From NCBI RefSeq assembly GCF_002817655.1, contig NZ_NWQK01000001.1:1-64000 (forward strand): DNA of 64,000 nt, read 5' to 3'. This DNA is from Candidatus Chlamydia corallus. GTDB taxonomy: Bacteria > Chlamydiota > Chlamydiia > Chlamydiales > Chlamydiaceae. Shown here piece after piece: positions 1 through 9,192 of the stretch. The notes beneath the pieces were generated by a model. It saw only the letters and a list, made by a program, of their open reading frames with translations. It had not been told where the DNA came from and made no database searches. The position numbers were made by a program, and so were the translations under genes. Every line of letters starts with the position of its first letter. The first letter of the stretch is position 1.

Positions 1-620
1 GTAAGCTAGAACTCCTAGCTGCTCGAGTAGACTCCTTTTTTCATATAGGGAGTCAGTGCGTAGTAGTCCTAATTGCACGAACAGGAAGAACGATCTTCCA
101 TAAATCACCCAAGAAATCCCAGAGTACATGCAGTAGTAGAATTCTTATCCTGAAAATTCTATCATTCCTATTAATTATTCCTTTAATATTTGTCCTGATC
201 TTCAAATGTGTAATCCGATTGATTCTTTACTTTAAATATTCTTTTAAAGAAATACATCCATTCGTTAGCAGTGTAAAATCAATACTAGACGAGCCTCAAA
301 CTCAAGAAAGTAAAGAGAAAAGCAAAGAAGAGATATTACCCATATTAAGCGACTTGGTCTATGAAAATATGAAGCCAGTGATGGGCAATTTGGAAGACCG
401 ACCAGCAGCACGCGAACAAGTAAATGAAGTGGTTGGCAAAGCGGGGGGATTATTAAGTGACTTTATTGTTAATAGTGCGGGTGCAATAAAACAGGGCGGA
501 CCAAAAGGAAAAGAGGCAGTACAACAACTCTTTAGCAATTTAGGATTAGCATTAAGCGACTTTCTCGTTAACGGTGAATCTGAAAGTAGTGTAGGGTCAG
601 GTGATATAGAGTTAGACTAA
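1..620 (+). CDS. Short LDSYF-family membrane protein, 5' end outside window
   Basis: The reading frame is open from the window edge (first full codon at 3) to the stop at 618-620, so at least 205 residues are present and the true start lies upstream. The piece begins with a 'VDSFF' variant of the LDSYF motif. A charged stretch follows, then a hydrophobic segment with 'LKILSF' and 'LIFKCVIRLIL' at about 150-235. The tail is acidic and Ala/Gly-rich. The same order is seen in the gene at 42518-43051 and the broken copy at 45739-45951. No function is recognised; membrane insertion, perhaps in the inclusion membrane, is inferred from the hydrophobic block. An internal TTG at 219 could be mistaken for the start but cuts through the membrane segment. 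A strong terminator follows. Confidence 0.75.
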   Translation, partial: KLELLAARVDSFFHIGSQCVVVLIARTGRTIFHKSPKKSQSTCSSRILILKILSFLLIIPLIFVLIFKCVIRLILYFKYSFKEIHPFVSSVKSILDEPQTQESKEKSKEEILPILSDLVYENMKPVMGNLEDRPAAREQVNEVVGKAGGLLSDFIVNSAGAIKQGGPKGKEAVQQLFSNLGLALSDFLVNGESESSVGSGDIELD

Positions 621-687
621 AGAACTCAATTCATATCAAACTCTATAGGTCGGAGAGTTTAAGAAAAAGTAGGAGTCCAAACTTTCT

Positions 688-742
688 ATAAGAGAGGGTT
701 TCCAGATAATGTTAAAAAAACTGGAACCCTCTCTTATTTTTT
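688..742 (+). terminator. Rho-independent terminator
   Basis: A long stem pairs ATAAGAGAGGGTT...CCAG with CTGG-AACCCTCTCTTAT across an A-rich loop, with one unpaired T in the left arm, and ends in a T run at 736-742. It lies about 70 nt after the stop of the first gene and should end its transcript. Confidence 0.85.
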
Positions 743-1070
743 AACTTTATTATCAAAGGTATAGGCAAGCATAAAAAGACCTATTCTTGTATTAATTATT
801 TTATTTCTTAGATTATAGCTTTCCCTATGCTCTGAATAAGCTCATGTTCTTCTAACATTAAGTTATTTTACGTTATAGAAAGAAGTAACGTTTATTTAAA
901 ATATTGCGCTGATTAAAGTAATAATAATTATATGGATTACGAGTGCTTGTATTCAAAACAACATGGGTTGAAATCGAATGATCTATAGACAGTTAAAAGT
1001 ATTGTTCTAGTATTACATTCCTTTAATCTAAATTCGGGGTAGCAACAAGAGCTTACTTAGAGTTAACTAT
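743..1070. other. Intergenic gap without recognisable gene
   Basis: AT-rich sequence between the terminator and the stop of the convergent minus-strand gene at 1071. I see no open frame of useful length, no RNA-like fold and no match to other parts of the window. Confidence 0.5.
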
Positions 1071-2039
1071 CTAAGAGAAGTTTTTTCTATCGCGGATATA
1101 TCCTTGCTGCGACAATATTGTCCCAGGAAAGCCTTCCCACAAGAGTATAGGAACTCCCTCATAAGAAATCTTTTCCAAAAAAGACACGCCAAGCTTTTCT
1201 AGTTCTACGAGGATAAACATGCCGAAATTTCTTTTGATTGCTTCTAATTTTGATTTTTTGGATAACGTACCCTCTTCCCTGGGGAAAAAGACATGAGCCC
1301 AGACAAAGTTAGGATCCGTGCTTGTTGCGTGGCCTTTGTCTTTGAAGTAGGTGCCTCTTCCCAAGGATACATTTGGAAAATCTGTTAATCCATGAATGAA
1401 GATGTAATCTAACATAAAACGAAGCAGTTGTCTTTTGCCTTCCTCGCTTACCAGTATATCTTTTTCTTGCTCTTGCATACGTTTAAAAAATGCCTCTTCT
1501 TCGGGGCTTGAGAACAGTAGGAGAGGAGTTGTAATACGTCTAGTTGGCAGCTCAAACTCTTTTACTGAGATGTCTTTTTCTAATAAATCAAGATTAATGG
1601 CAAAAGTAATTTTTGGTGGCTTACTTTCACGACATTCGATTTTTATCTGTTGATATTTTGGTGGCATATGGAAGAAAGCGGTTGCTTTGATGGCTGCTTT
1701 TTTGATTGCTTCTGGATTTGCTGCAAGGATGAGTTCTTCTTCTTTAGAAACTGGTGTCGGTATGTAAAAACATTTTCCAAAGAACAATGTTTTATGTAGA
1801 AGATAGCGTATTGCAAAAGCAATTAAGACCAGGGGTAGGAGAATAAAGGATAGGATCTTTACAATCTTCTCGATAAGAGAAATATCTTTTTCCTTTTGAG
1901 CGGCTAGTTTAAAACCATTTGAGGTTGTAGCTATTATGTGGCTGTAATTACCTCCAAAGAAAAAATATCGATCTAATTTTTCTAATAAAGACGCAGTCCA
2001 GTTTTTCTGAAAGCCAGAAGAAAAAATATATGTATCCAT
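1071..2039 (-). CDS. Long LDSYF-family protein (DUF648-like), 322 aa
   Basis: A paralogue of the genes at 38251-39264, 44501-45457 and 48770-49735. The N-terminus has 'LDRYFFFGG'. A hydrophobic block follows at residues about 55-85 ('KILSFILLPLVLIAFAIRY'), then 'LHK' and 'KCFYIPTPV'. Next comes the family hallmark 'EEELILAANPEAI' and a soluble C-terminal half with 'KITFAINLDLL'. I recall this as a chlamydia-only family (Pfam DUF648), of unknown function. One hydrophobic block without a signal peptide suits an inclusion-membrane or other secreted membrane protein, but this is inference. The ATG at 2039 has no clear Shine-Dalgarno sequence. A good promoter lies about 35 nt upstream. Confidence 0.85.
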   Translation of the reverse strand: MDTYIFSSGFQKNWTASLLEKLDRYFFFGGNYSHIIATTSNGFKLAAQKEKDISLIEKIVKILSFILLPLVLIAFAIRYLLHKTLFFGKCFYIPTPVSKEEELILAANPEAIKKAAIKATAFFHMPPKYQQIKIECRESKPPKITFAINLDLLEKDISVKEFELPTRRITTPLLLFSSPEEEAFFKRMQEQEKDILVSEEGKRQLLRFMLDYIFIHGLTDFPNVSLGRGTYFKDKGHATSTDPNFVWAHVFFPREEGTLSKKSKLEAIKRNFGMFILVELEKLGVSFLEKISYEGVPILLWEGFPGTILSQQGYIRDRKNFS

Positions 2040-2072
2040 AAAACTAAAGGATTTAAGATAATTTCCTGTGAA

Positions 2073-2101
2073 ATTATATCTTTTTGCAAGATTTCTTTGA
2101 A
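2073..2101 (-). promoter_or_regulatory. Candidate promoter for the LDSYF gene
   Basis: Read on the minus strand, TTCAAA and TATAAT are separated by 17 bases, the -10 being a perfect consensus. It points at the ATG at 2039. A perfect 16-bp palindrome (TTTACTTATAAGTAAA, 2122-2137) lies just upstream of the -35 box. Confidence 0.5.
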
Positions 2102-2174
2102 AAAAAGATTATAAAGTAATTTTTACTTATAAGTAAATAAAAAGACTGTAAAGATTATTTGTTTTTAGAACTAC

Positions 2175-2963
2175 TTACTTTGAGGCAGCCTGTAGTTCAT
2201 ATTCTTCCGAGGGTTCCATTCCTGTGGAGAGCAGAGAAAATACGGGGATAGCATCAAGAAGTTCTTGTGTGATTATATGTTCTGGATTAGAAAAAATTTT
2301 TTCTCTGTAAGCATGTTCAACAAGATTTCCTTTGTCCATCACAGCAATAGTGTCAGCAATATAGTAAGCTGCTGACATATCATGGGTGATGAAAAGGAGG
2401 GTATTTTGGTATTCTTTTTTTATTGTTTGAAAAAGATCTAAGATTAAGGATTGATTGAGAGTATCTAGTGAAGAAAGGGGCTCATCGCAGATGAGGAGCT
2501 CGGGTTTTGATACAAGAGCTTTCGCAATCGCTATGCGTTGTTTTTGTCCCCCGCTGAGTTTATAGGGCTTAAGGTCAAGAACGGATTTAGGAAGGTTAAC
2601 AAGGTCAAGAACATTATAAATTTTTTTATTTTGTTCAGCTTTAGAATAAGTTCCGATGATATTTAAAGGCTCGGCAATAATTGCTTTTATAGACATGCAG
2701 GGATTTAAACTAGAATCAATATCTTGCCAGATCACTTGGGCTTTACGTACTCTAGGAATGTTAGGATTCATATGGAAAGTGATTGTCCCCGTAGTTGGTT
2801 TTAGAAGATCCAGAATAGTAAGCGCTAAGGAAGATTTTCCTGAGCCACTAGGTCCTACAATCGTTAAGCAGCTTCCTTTGGTTAGTTTGAGGTTAATTTG
2901 ATTAAGAATTTTCTTTCCTCTGATCACTAGGGAAAGATCCTCAATACTCATTAGGGTTGTCAT
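2175..2963 (-). CDS. oppF: Oligopeptide ABC transporter ATPase OppF
   Basis: ATP-binding subunit that powers peptide import on the inner face of the membrane. The 262-residue protein has a Walker A motif (GPSGSGKS, residues 37-44), an ABC signature LSGGQKQR near 133 and Walker B 'LLICDEP' followed by a D-loop near 160, and an H-loop 'FITHD'. It starts in a 4-bp ATGA overlap with oppD, so translational coupling is likely. It is shorter than typical OppF (about 330 residues) and lacks most of the C-terminal oligopeptide extension. Naming F rather than D follows gene order; the two ATPases are similar and the assignment could be swapped. Confidence 0.9.
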   Translation of the reverse strand: MTTLMSIEDLSLVIRGKKILNQINLKLTKGSCLTIVGPSGSGKSSLALTILDLLKPTTGTITFHMNPNIPRVRKAQVIWQDIDSSLNPCMSIKAIIAEPLNIIGTYSKAEQNKKIYNVLDLVNLPKSVLDLKPYKLSGGQKQRIAIAKALVSKPELLICDEPLSSLDTLNQSLILDLFQTIKKEYQNTLLFITHDMSAAYYIADTIAVMDKGNLVEHAYREKIFSNPEHIITQELLDAIPVFSLLSTGMEPSEEYELQAASK

Positions 2964-3814
2964 AAACCACCTTGTATACTCATTAGAGATCGGAACTTGT
3001 TTTTAAGGATGGGAGAGGTGTTTTTTTTAATAGGAATTTTAGAAACAGCATTGAGAAGCTCTCGAGTGTAGGGGTGTTTAGGAGATAGGAAAATCTCTTC
3101 TACGGTTCCTGTTTCTATAAGTTTGCCATCTTTGATAATACAAATATCATCACAGAGTTCTTTGACTAGAGATAGGTTATGGGTAACAAGAAGAATTGTA
3201 GCTTGTCGTTGCTTTTGAATATTATAAAGAATTCTAAGAATCTGAGCTTGTGACATAGAATCTAGAGCTGTTGTAGGTTCGTCAGCAAGAATGAGCTTGG
3301 GTTGGCTTGCTAGCGCTATGGCGATAACTACGCGTTGGCGCATCCCGCCGCTCAATTCAAAAGGGTATTGTGAGAAGCTATGCTTTGGATTAGGGATGCA
3401 AACATCTGTAAGGAGTTCCATAGTTTTATCATAGGCTTCGCCCTTATTTATTTTATGGTGCTGCCTTAAGGTTTCTATGATCTGCGTTCCTATACGCATT
3501 GAGGGGGTTAGAGAACCCATAGCGTTTTGTAGTATCGTGGCAATCTTCTGACCACGGATCCTATGGAGTTCTTTAGGTGAGAGTTTAGTAATATCTATGT
3601 CTTCAAATAAAATGCTGCCGTTTTTGACCAAACAATTTTCTGGAAGAAAACCTAGGATAGCTTTGGTAATCGTAGTTTTTCCTGAGCCACTCTCTCCGAC
3701 TAGAGCAAGACTACGATTCTCTCTAAGCTGCAGCGATAGATTTTCAATAAGAGTTTTATTGGGATTCGTAGAAGCTACTATAAGATCCTTGATATTTAGT
3801 AAGAAATTATCCAT
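2960..3814 (-). CDS. oppD: Oligopeptide ABC transporter ATPase OppD
   Basis: Second ATPase of the peptide importer. It has Walker A GESGSGKT near residue 40, signature 'LSGGMRQR', Walker B 'LILADEP' and a C-terminal oligopeptide-transporter extension with 'HPYTRELLNAV', the usual mark of OppD/DppD proteins. I place the start at the ATG at 3814 (MDNF...), because GAGGGA lies just upstream; a longer frame opens at 3832 without such a site. The chosen start overlaps the end of oppC by 8 bases, in keeping with the tight oppCDF run. Confidence 0.9.
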   Translation of the reverse strand: MDNFLLNIKDLIVASTNPNKTLIENLSLQLRENRSLALVGESGSGKTTITKAILGFLPENCLVKNGSILFEDIDITKLSPKELHRIRGQKIATILQNAMGSLTPSMRIGTQIIETLRQHHKINKGEAYDKTMELLTDVCIPNPKHSFSQYPFELSGGMRQRVVIAIALASQPKLILADEPTTALDSMSQAQILRILYNIQKQRQATILLVTHNLSLVKELCDDICIIKDGKLIETGTVEEIFLSPKHPYTRELLNAVSKIPIKKNTSPILKNKFRSLMSIQGGL

Positions 3815-4661
3815 GAGATCCCTCTTCAACACATAATGCTTTAGCTCCTTCCCCGATCAAATTAAAGCTTATAGAGAGGGCAATCATAATTAAAGAAGGG
3901 AAAAAAAAGAGCCATGAGTAATAGTCTATGGCATTGATTCCCTCTTTAACTAGGGTTCCGAGGCTTGCTTGAGGAGGTTGTATCCCTAGGCCAAGGAAGC
4001 TAATAAAGGCTTCAGTATAGATAGCTCCAGGAATGGTAAAAATCAATGTAGATATGATTGGAGCTAGGGTATTGGGAAGAAGATGTTTCTTTAGAATGTG
4101 AAACGTAGATGCGTGCATAGCTTTTGCAGAAAGGACAAAGGGTTTATTTTTCAAGAGTAGAAACTGTCCATAGATAATTCGGGATATAGGAATCCATCCT
4201 GTAATTGTCATCGCAAGAATTAGAGGAAGGAGTCCGTGATGAAATATGATTAGGAAAAGAATAATGATCGGGATTCTAGGTAGAGAAAAGAGAATCTCTG
4301 TTGTTCGCATCATTAAGAAGTCTATTTTTTTTCCTCCAGATATAGCAACTGTGGCCCACAAAAGTCCCACACAAACGTCAATAAGGGTAGCAACTATTGC
4401 TACGAGCAACGAGAGCCGTAAGCCTCTCAGAGTACGAGCGAACATACATCTTCCTAAAGTGTCTGTGCCAAAAGGAAAGCGGGAGCACGGAGAAACAAGA
4501 ATGTCGTTTAATGAAGTTTGTTCATAATCTTGATAGAACGACGGCAAAAGGATTGCTCCAAGAATTAGAGTACTGAGAATAGTGAAACCCGTAACAAGCA
4601 TTTTATTTTGGATTATAGATTTCCAAATGTTACGTGGTGGAACTAAGGATAGGTTTTCCAT
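3807..4661 (-). CDS. oppC: Oligopeptide ABC transporter permease OppC
   Basis: Inner-membrane permease of 284 residues with an N-terminal membrane segment, a short periplasmic stretch with 'FGTDTLGR' (a hallmark of OppC/DppC) and five further hydrophobic segments. The EAA-type loop contacting the ATPase lies around 'AKAMHASTFHILKKHLLPN'. It pairs with OppB to form the channel. It is 30 nt downstream of oppB and overlaps oppD, so the four genes are read together. Confidence 0.9.
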   Translation of the reverse strand: MENLSLVPPRNIWKSIIQNKMLVTGFTILSTLILGAILLPSFYQDYEQTSLNDILVSPCSRFPFGTDTLGRCMFARTLRGLRLSLLVAIVATLIDVCVGLLWATVAISGGKKIDFLMMRTTEILFSLPRIPIIILFLIIFHHGLLPLILAMTITGWIPISRIIYGQFLLLKNKPFVLSAKAMHASTFHILKKHLLPNTLAPIISTLIFTIPGAIYTEAFISFLGLGIQPPQASLGTLVKEGINAIDYYSWLFFFPSLIMIALSISFNLIGEGAKALCVEEGSHG

Positions 4662-4691
4662 AAGTTTATGTTTTTTCTCTTCTGATTGTTT

Positions 4692-5651
4692 TTATTTTCT
4701 TTTTTTTCCTTTTCCATGGGCATAGCGGATTTGAGGGTCTATGATGGATTGAATCAGGTCAGAAAGTAAGGAAGAGAGCATAAATAAAGTTCCATAAAAT
4801 ACGGATAAGCCAAGGGCTACTGGGTAGTCTCGCTGTTTGATACTACAGATAAACCATTTGCCTAGTCCAGGAATACAGAAGATATTTTCGATAGCAAAGG
4901 TTCCTGTAATGACTGTAGTAATTAAGAATGCGGAATAAGAAATAGTTGGGAATATAGCATAGGGTAAAATATGTTTTATAATGACCTTAAGTGGGGAGAG
5001 TCCTTTTGCATAGGCTAATAAGACATAGTCTTCGTTTAAGGCCGAAGCAACTGAAGAGTAGGTAAGTTGTATGATGAAGGCCATGGGGGTTACAGCAAGT
5101 GCGATAGTCGGGAGTATAGTATGGGCAAAGCTTCCCCAACAAGCAATGGGAAGAAGAGGAATTTTTACAGCGAAGACATGCTGCAAGAGTGTCGCAAATA
5201 TAAACGCTGGGATCGAAATTTGTAGTATAGAAGCTCCTAGGATATAGCGTCTTTGTTTCTTTTTTTTTAATGCGGCTATGGTGCCAAGAGCAGTACCTCC
5301 TCCTATTGAGAGAAGAAGACTTTGCAATCCTAGAATTGCAGATATGGGGAAGGCTGTGGAAATAATATTTATAACTTTGCGATCTTTATAAACTAAGGAG
5401 TTTCCAAAATCTAATTTAGCAATTGAATGAAGATATTTTGTGTATTGTTTATAGAGGGGTTTATCTAAACCGTAGCGAGCTTTTAGGGTTTGTAAGACTT
5501 CTTCAGAAAGAACATTACAGCCTTCGTCATTGAAAGGATCTCCAGGGATTGTTTTCATAACGAGGAACGTGAGCGTTACAACAATCCAGAGAGAAAGCAA
5601 GTTAAAAAGAATACGATTTTTTATGTACGAGAACACGAGAGACAACCCCAT
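4692..5651 (-). CDS. oppB: Oligopeptide ABC transporter permease OppB
   Basis: Permease of 319 residues, close to the family norm. The N-terminal membrane segment is followed by 'TIPGDPF', typical of OppB/DppB. The periplasmic part has 'RYGLDKPLYKQY' and 'DFGNSL', then come the multi-span core and the EAA loop 'YAKGLSPLKVIIKHILPYA'. It is the first gene after the OppA array, separated from it by 292 bases that hold a strong promoter. The permease and ATPase genes may therefore be transcribed apart from the binding proteins. Confidence 0.9.
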   Translation of the reverse strand: MGLSLVFSYIKNRILFNLLSLWIVVTLTFLVMKTIPGDPFNDEGCNVLSEEVLQTLKARYGLDKPLYKQYTKYLHSIAKLDFGNSLVYKDRKVINIISTAFPISAILGLQSLLLSIGGGTALGTIAALKKKKQRRYILGASILQISIPAFIFATLLQHVFAVKIPLLPIACWGSFAHTILPTIALAVTPMAFIIQLTYSSVASALNEDYVLLAYAKGLSPLKVIIKHILPYAIFPTISYSAFLITTVITGTFAIENIFCIPGLGKWFICSIKQRDYPVALGLSVFYGTLFMLSSLLSDLIQSIIDPQIRYAHGKGKKRK

Positions 5652-5699
5652 TAAGAATTTCTACCTTGAAGTAGACGTCAGCCCTAAAATGTTTAAGTC

Positions 5700-5728
5700 A
5701 TTATACTTTCGTTTTTAGTCATCTTCAA
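5700..5728 (-). promoter_or_regulatory. Promoter for oppBCDF
   Basis: On the minus strand TTGAAG is followed after 17 bases by a perfect TATAAT. Transcription would begin near 5693, about 40 nt before the oppB ATG at 5651. It shares its -35 hexamer with the promoter upstream of the nearest oppA. Confidence 0.65.
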
Positions 5729-5943
5729 TACAAAAAATGCATTGGGTGGGAAGACTTATATTTTCTGTATTTTTCGATAAACCAGTTATTTTTTAAACAA
5801 TTGGGTTTAACATGGATTCAGTAATTGGAGGTAGTCTTATTCTTAGGGGACTTTCAATTTTAATTGTAGTTTAAAATAAAAAAATCTTTAGTTTTTTCCT
5901 TTCAGGATTATCTTTGAAAATTTTTAGTTTTTCAACTACTAAT

Positions 5944-7524
5944 CTAACTTAAGATTTCGACATTTTTGAGATCCATATGGCCTAGAAGAGAGCCAAATGT
6001 ATTTTGAATCTTAGGGTTTATAGCATAAATATGCTTACCATGATACAGAGGAATAATAGGGGTTTCTTCTTCTATCATCATTTCTGCACGTTTTAAATTG
6101 TCTTTGTAGGCTTGAGTGAGACGGATTTTGGCTAGAGTCTCTTCATAATCACAGTTTTTCCATTTTGTGAGGTCTTTAGGGTTGCCTAGGATAGATAAAA
6201 AGGACATGGGGCTTAAGTATTCCGCAATCCATCCTCCTGTTGCTATGAAGAAATCTCCTTGACGTCGTTTCTTTAGAAAACAGTGGTATTCTGTTCCGTA
6301 GATCTTGATTTTCAATCCCAAGACATCTTTAAGCTGTCTTTGAATTTCTTGAACTATAATGGAAGAATTATATGAGTCCACAGGATAGAGGATGCTGAGC
6401 TCAACAAGTTCTTTTTCTGAGAGTGTTTGTTTAGCTTCTTGAAAATAAGCTTTGGCTTTTTTAAGACGTTCTTCTGTTGTTATCTCTTCTTCAATGTGGA
6501 TTTCTGAGAGATCTGGGGGAACTAGAGTTAGGGCTTCTTCTGTTGAAGGCACGAGTCTTGAGATCGCTTTTTTATCAACGGCATAGGCAATCGCTTTGCG
6601 TAGCGCTTTATTTTGTATTAGAGGTTTTTGCAGGTTATAGATAAGAAGGGTTGTACTTAATACTGGGTAGGTATGAATCTTTTCTTTAGCCAAGATTTTT
6701 TGATCTTCATTAGGTAGGGGAGAGCTCCAGGGTGAGCCAATCCAGTCTATAGACTTATTTTTAAAAAGCTTGCTTGCTGTGGACTGGTCTGGGATAATTT
6801 TTAGAGTCACTAAGTTTAAGTGTACCGATCCATGGTCATAGTAGTAAGGATTTTTTTCTAAAATTACGTAGTTTTGGTGTTCACGTTTTTTTAAGATAAA
6901 AGGTCCGTTTGAAATATATGTGGATGGGGGTGTTCTCGTCTTATAGTAGTCTCTAAAAGACTTATGAACAGGAGAAAATACTGGGCAAGCCATAAGTGCA
7001 AGAAAATACGGGAAAGGTTGTTCTAGAGTGATTTCTAAAGTAAGATCATCTTTTGCATTTATACCAAGAGTTTCCCTAGATTTTTGACCGCTGTTGATTG
7101 CTAAAGAGTTTTTAATCACACTTAGTAAGGTGTGTACCGAAGTTGAAACTTCTTCGGAATGGAGTTGTTTCAAAGATTCTTCAAAATCATACGCAGTGAG
7201 AGGGGTTCCGTCACTCCATAAAGAAGGTCTAAGTTTGAAAGAATAGACTCTCTGATCTTCAGATAAGGTATAACTTTCTGCAAGAGCCAGTTTGATTCCT
7301 TCATGAGTTTCTCTTGTAAGCCCTTCATAAAGTGCTTTTGCCAAGGAAATGTCTCTGCTTAAATAGGCATTGCGAGGATCTAGATCGGCGAGATCATGGC
7401 TCATGGCAATGATAAGATTTTTTTCTGAGATTTCTTGTTTTGAGCAACTTAAAAGAGTGGGACATAAGAAGAAAAGAGTAAGGACAAGACTTTTTAAGAG
7501 ATGTTTAAGTCTGTGTATCTTCAT
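5944..7524 (-). CDS. oppA: Oligopeptide-binding lipoprotein OppA (copy next to oppB)
   Basis: Periplasmic solute-binding protein of family 5 that would capture peptides and pass them to OppBC. The N-terminus has basic residues, a hydrophobic stretch and a lipobox LLSC with Cys at 27, so it is a lipoprotein. The family signature near residue 80-100 ('AESYTLSEDQRVYSFKLR', 'WSDGTPLTAYDF') is intact. 526 residues is full length. It is one of four tandem paralogues. A promoter about 230 nt upstream gives it its own long leader. The ligand is not knowable from the sequence. Confidence 0.9.
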   Translation of the reverse strand: MKIHRLKHLLKSLVLTLFFLCPTLLSCSKQEISEKNLIIAMSHDLADLDPRNAYLSRDISLAKALYEGLTRETHEGIKLALAESYTLSEDQRVYSFKLRPSLWSDGTPLTAYDFEESLKQLHSEEVSTSVHTLLSVIKNSLAINSGQKSRETLGINAKDDLTLEITLEQPFPYFLALMACPVFSPVHKSFRDYYKTRTPPSTYISNGPFILKKREHQNYVILEKNPYYYDHGSVHLNLVTLKIIPDQSTASKLFKNKSIDWIGSPWSSPLPNEDQKILAKEKIHTYPVLSTTLLIYNLQKPLIQNKALRKAIAYAVDKKAISRLVPSTEEALTLVPPDLSEIHIEEEITTEERLKKAKAYFQEAKQTLSEKELVELSILYPVDSYNSSIIVQEIQRQLKDVLGLKIKIYGTEYHCFLKKRRQGDFFIATGGWIAEYLSPMSFLSILGNPKDLTKWKNCDYEETLAKIRLTQAYKDNLKRAEMMIEEETPIIPLYHGKHIYAINPKIQNTFGSLLGHMDLKNVEILS

Positions 7525-7755
7525 GTGTTACTCGATTTGAGACTTTGACACTTAGTGTTACGTTTATGAGGATTAACCGCATTGAAAAAGTTAAAAATTG
7601 CGGTCCATGGGCTGGGGTATTTAGTAAGTGAAAAACTAGCTTCTTTTATTTTTGACGATAGAAAACTTTGGGAGGGGTTATCCTAACATATTTCTATCAT
7701 TTACTTTTTCTCCATACGAATTTAGACAGAAGAAACTTTTTATAAAGATAGAACC

Positions 7756-7784
7756 AGTATAGTTGGGAAGAAACGTCTCTTCAA
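7756..7784 (-). promoter_or_regulatory. Promoter upstream of the oppB-proximal oppA
   Basis: On the minus strand TTGAAG, a 17-base spacer and TATACT (five of six consensus bases). The transcript would carry a leader of roughly 225 nt before the ATG at 7524. It lies in the 301-base gap 7525-7825, where I see nothing else. Confidence 0.6.
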
Positions 7785-7825
7785 TAAAAAAATATTCGAT
7801 TGCGATAATGAAATTCTTCTTCTGA

Positions 7826-9133
7826 CTAGGGAAAATAGGTGTATTTGAGATCTACAGCTCCAGAGGCATTATGGATTACCCCCTCTATAGGATCTTGAGT
7901 GAGGTAATCATAACTCATATAGTAAAGCGGGATAATCTCAAAGTTTTGCAGGAGTTTAGCTTCTTCAGAAATTAGACTAGCTCCTGGGTAGTAAGCAACT
8001 CCAGTTTGCGTTGCTATCGAGTAATCTTGGATTTTTCGTTTGTTAACAAAGAGATGATATTCGAGTCCTTCCAGGATTAAATCTATCCCAGCAGCTTTCC
8101 ATTGTTCTTTCAAAATTTCTGCAATCCGTTGACATCTTAAAATATCCGATGGGTAGGTTAAAACTAGTTTTTCTTGGGGAGTCAGGGGCTTTTGTTTTTT
8201 GTATTGATTAGGTTGTGGAGCTCCTCGAGAAAGTGTTTCTGCAGGTTGTTGAACTCCTTGAAGGGCTTCTCGAATGATAGATTGCTTATCAATAGAAGTT
8301 GCGAGTCGGTGTCTATTCTGAAGACTATTTAGGTGCTCGGATTTTGGATTTAGACAGAGCCAAAAGGCACCTTCTACAGGATACATGTAGTAGTGATACT
8401 GAGTTTGTCCCTGGATTTCCCAAGGAATACCTTGATGCCAAGGTTGCCCTACCCAATCGACTTTTCCTCTATTTAAGAGATGAATGGCTGTATATATATC
8501 AGGAATAATGAGGAGTGTTATTGAGTTTATCGAAACACAGTGGTAATCATAATAGTTGGGATTTTTCTTTAAATAAATGTTGTGCCCTGGAAAGTATTCT
8601 ACAAGAGTATAGGGACCACTAAAGATTTTAGGATTTTTTGGTTTGAAGATAGCAAATGCAGGAAAGGCAAGAAGCTTAGGAAAATCAGGATGCGGTGATT
8701 CTAGGGTAACAGTAATAGCATTGGGTGAGGGGGTATAGAAGTTTAGTCCTTGGAAAACTTCCATATGGGGAGAATGTTTTTGGGCATATTCCCACGCATT
8801 GCGGATATCTTCAGAGGTGATGGGTGTTCCGTCACTCCATAAGGCACTATCTTTAATAAAGAAGGTATAAGAGCAAAAATCTTCAGAGACTGTATACTGA
8901 CTCGCAATGGCCAGTTCCAGATCATTCAATCCATTACGAGTTTCCCTAGTCAGACCATCAAAAAGAAGCTGTGCAATGGAAAGGTCCATAGCTCGCTTTG
9001 CTTGTTCAGGAGAAAAAGCTATAGGATCGTCGTGAATAGCGATAACTAAAGATTGTTTTTGTCTTGAAGAGTAGTAGGAACATCCAGTAAGGCTTGTGAA
9101 AAATAAAGCTAGGGCAATCCATCGTAAAAACAT
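7826..9133 (-). CDS. oppA: OppA-like lipoprotein, shortened copy
   Basis: Third OppA in transcription order, with lipobox LTGC (Cys 18) and the family signature 'WSDGTPITSEDI'. At 435 residues it is about 90-100 shorter than its three neighbours. Against them, residues are missing around the hinge ('LNPKSEHL' to 'LTPQEKL') and a larger block is gone just before the C-terminus, where 'PGASLIS' runs straight into 'EEAKLLQNF'. The frame stays open, so these are in-frame losses. Ligand binding may be altered or lost; it could also be a specialised receptor. Confidence 0.85.
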   Translation of the reverse strand: MFLRWIALALFFTSLTGCSYYSSRQKQSLVIAIHDDPIAFSPEQAKRAMDLSIAQLLFDGLTRETRNGLNDLELAIASQYTVSEDFCSYTFFIKDSALWSDGTPITSEDIRNAWEYAQKHSPHMEVFQGLNFYTPSPNAITVTLESPHPDFPKLLAFPAFAIFKPKNPKIFSGPYTLVEYFPGHNIYLKKNPNYYDYHCVSINSITLLIIPDIYTAIHLLNRGKVDWVGQPWHQGIPWEIQGQTQYHYYMYPVEGAFWLCLNPKSEHLNSLQNRHRLATSIDKQSIIREALQGVQQPAETLSRGAPQPNQYKKQKPLTPQEKLVLTYPSDILRCQRIAEILKEQWKAAGIDLILEGLEYHLFVNKRKIQDYSIATQTGVAYYPGASLISEEAKLLQNFEIIPLYYMSYDYLTQDPIEGVIHNASGAVDLKYTYFP

Positions 9134-9192
9134 TATAAAAACATATTACTTTATTAAATTTACTATCGAACTTTAACTCTAAACTTTTTCTC

